A stretch of DNA of 5,453 nt from an uncultured Dehalococcoidia bacterium (lineage in GTDB: Bacteria > Chloroflexota > Dehalococcoidia > Tepidiformales > Tepidiformaceae). Below are positions 5,155 to 5,453 of this stretch, in pieces. The first letter of the stretch is position 1. Each line of letters begins with the position of its first letter. A program made the position numbers and the translations under genes. The notes under the pieces are model-generated. The model was not told the origin of the DNA and searched no databases. It saw only the letters and a program-made list of their open reading frames with translations. Location: the NCBI GenBank assembly GCA_937954195.1, contig CALFYR010000217.1:1-5453 (forward strand), read 5' to 3'.

Positions 5155-5453
5155 TTCAGGTAGCGGGGTGGCCAGTGAGGCCCGGGCTCGGAACGGGGGA
5201 TGTAGAGCGAGAGCAGCGCGCGTTCGATATCGAACTCGAACGTGACTTCATCGCCGGTGGAGGTGGCGCCAGCCGCGTGGTAGACCTCGCTGACCTCCGC
5301 GAGCGTCGCGGCATCGGTTACGACGCTGGCGGTCCCGGAGAGCATGAACTCGTCGTCGCGGTCTTCGGGGAGGAATGCGTGGAATGCATAGGTACGCCGT
5401 TCGAGGAGGTCGTTCCGTTTGGGTGAGTTGGCGATGAGGCCGTAGATGCCGCC
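5136..5453 (-). CDS. Pyridoxamine 5'-phosphate oxidase-like protein, N-terminus outside the window (first of a tandem pair)
   Basis: The frame is open from the window edge to a TGA at 5138-5136 and supplies the last 105 residues. They begin with GGIYGLIANSPKRNDLLERR and continue YAFHAFLPEDRDDEFMLSGTA, a strand TFEFDIERALLSLYIP, and WPPRYLKWQTQP at the end. This matches the downstream gene block by block (DLL-RDRRYALH with DLL-ERRTYAFH, EEFYLTG with DEFMLSG, WPSYTKW with WPPRYLKW), so the two are paralogues of the FMN-binding split-barrel family. The methionine at 5345 is internal to the domain and is not the start. The gene overlaps the next by 19 nt and is presumably co-transcribed with it. 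Confidence 0.85.
   Translation of the reverse strand, partial: GGIYGLIANSPKRNDLLERRTYAFHAFLPEDRDDEFMLSGTASVVTDAATLAEVSEVYHAAGATSTGDEVTFEFDIERALLSLYIPRSEPGPHWPPRYLKWQTQP

Noticed and set aside
4633..5453. Possibility that the two flavin-barrel frames are one gene broken by a frameshift.
   Set aside because: Each frame carries its own complete C-terminal set of motifs (DLL-R-R-YA, EF-L-G, WP-Y-KW), so they are two paralogues, not halves of one gene.

Overview
The window is a GC-rich, gene-dense bacterial chromosomal segment with almost no free space between genes. GTG and TTG starts are common, and at least two genes look leaderless (a -10-like hexamer lies 6-8 nt before the start codon). This style, together with the protein families present, fits Actinomycetota or a GC-rich Chloroflexota lineage. 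No 16S or ribosomal marker is present, so the assignment is only a guess. I saw no tRNA, rRNA, CRISPR array, insertion sequence or other mobile element.

Layout. Positions 1-77 hold the last codons of a plus-strand gene. It converges on a minus-strand block that reads right to left: a LysR-type regulator (1993-1115), then a split YeeE/YedE transporter encoded as two half-size membrane proteins (1057-554 and 557-96) joined by a GTGA stop/start overlap. Divergent from the LysR gene, across an 86-nt region with an interrupted palindrome, is a MOSC-domain protein (2080-2619). Transporter and MOSC protein both belong to families that handle sulfur through conserved cysteines. The divergon is therefore read here as a LysR-controlled sulfur uptake/transfer module (inference).

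Next on the plus strand is an ArsR-family repressor (2664-3017) behind a recognisable promoter/operator. It overlaps by 35 nt a gene for an unusual fusion of an SRPBCC/AHSA1-like lipocalin-fold domain with a DinB-like four-helix domain (2983-3903). ArsR-SRPBCC pairs are common; the covalently attached DinB-like half is less usual. An alpha/beta hydrolase with a complete Ser-Asp-His triad follows 23 nt later (3927-4640).

The right end holds two tandem, paralogous pyridoxamine-5'-phosphate-oxidase-like (FMN-binding split-barrel) genes on the minus strand (5453-5136, truncated by the window edge, and 5154-4633). They overlap each other by 19 nt, and the second overlaps the hydrolase tail to tail by 8 nt in a palindrome that carries both stop codons.

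Most of the genes are of known families. What deserves a second look is the arrangement: the LysR/split-YeeE/MOSC divergon, the SRPBCC-DinB fusion under ArsR control, the leaderless starts and the duplicated flavin-barrel genes.
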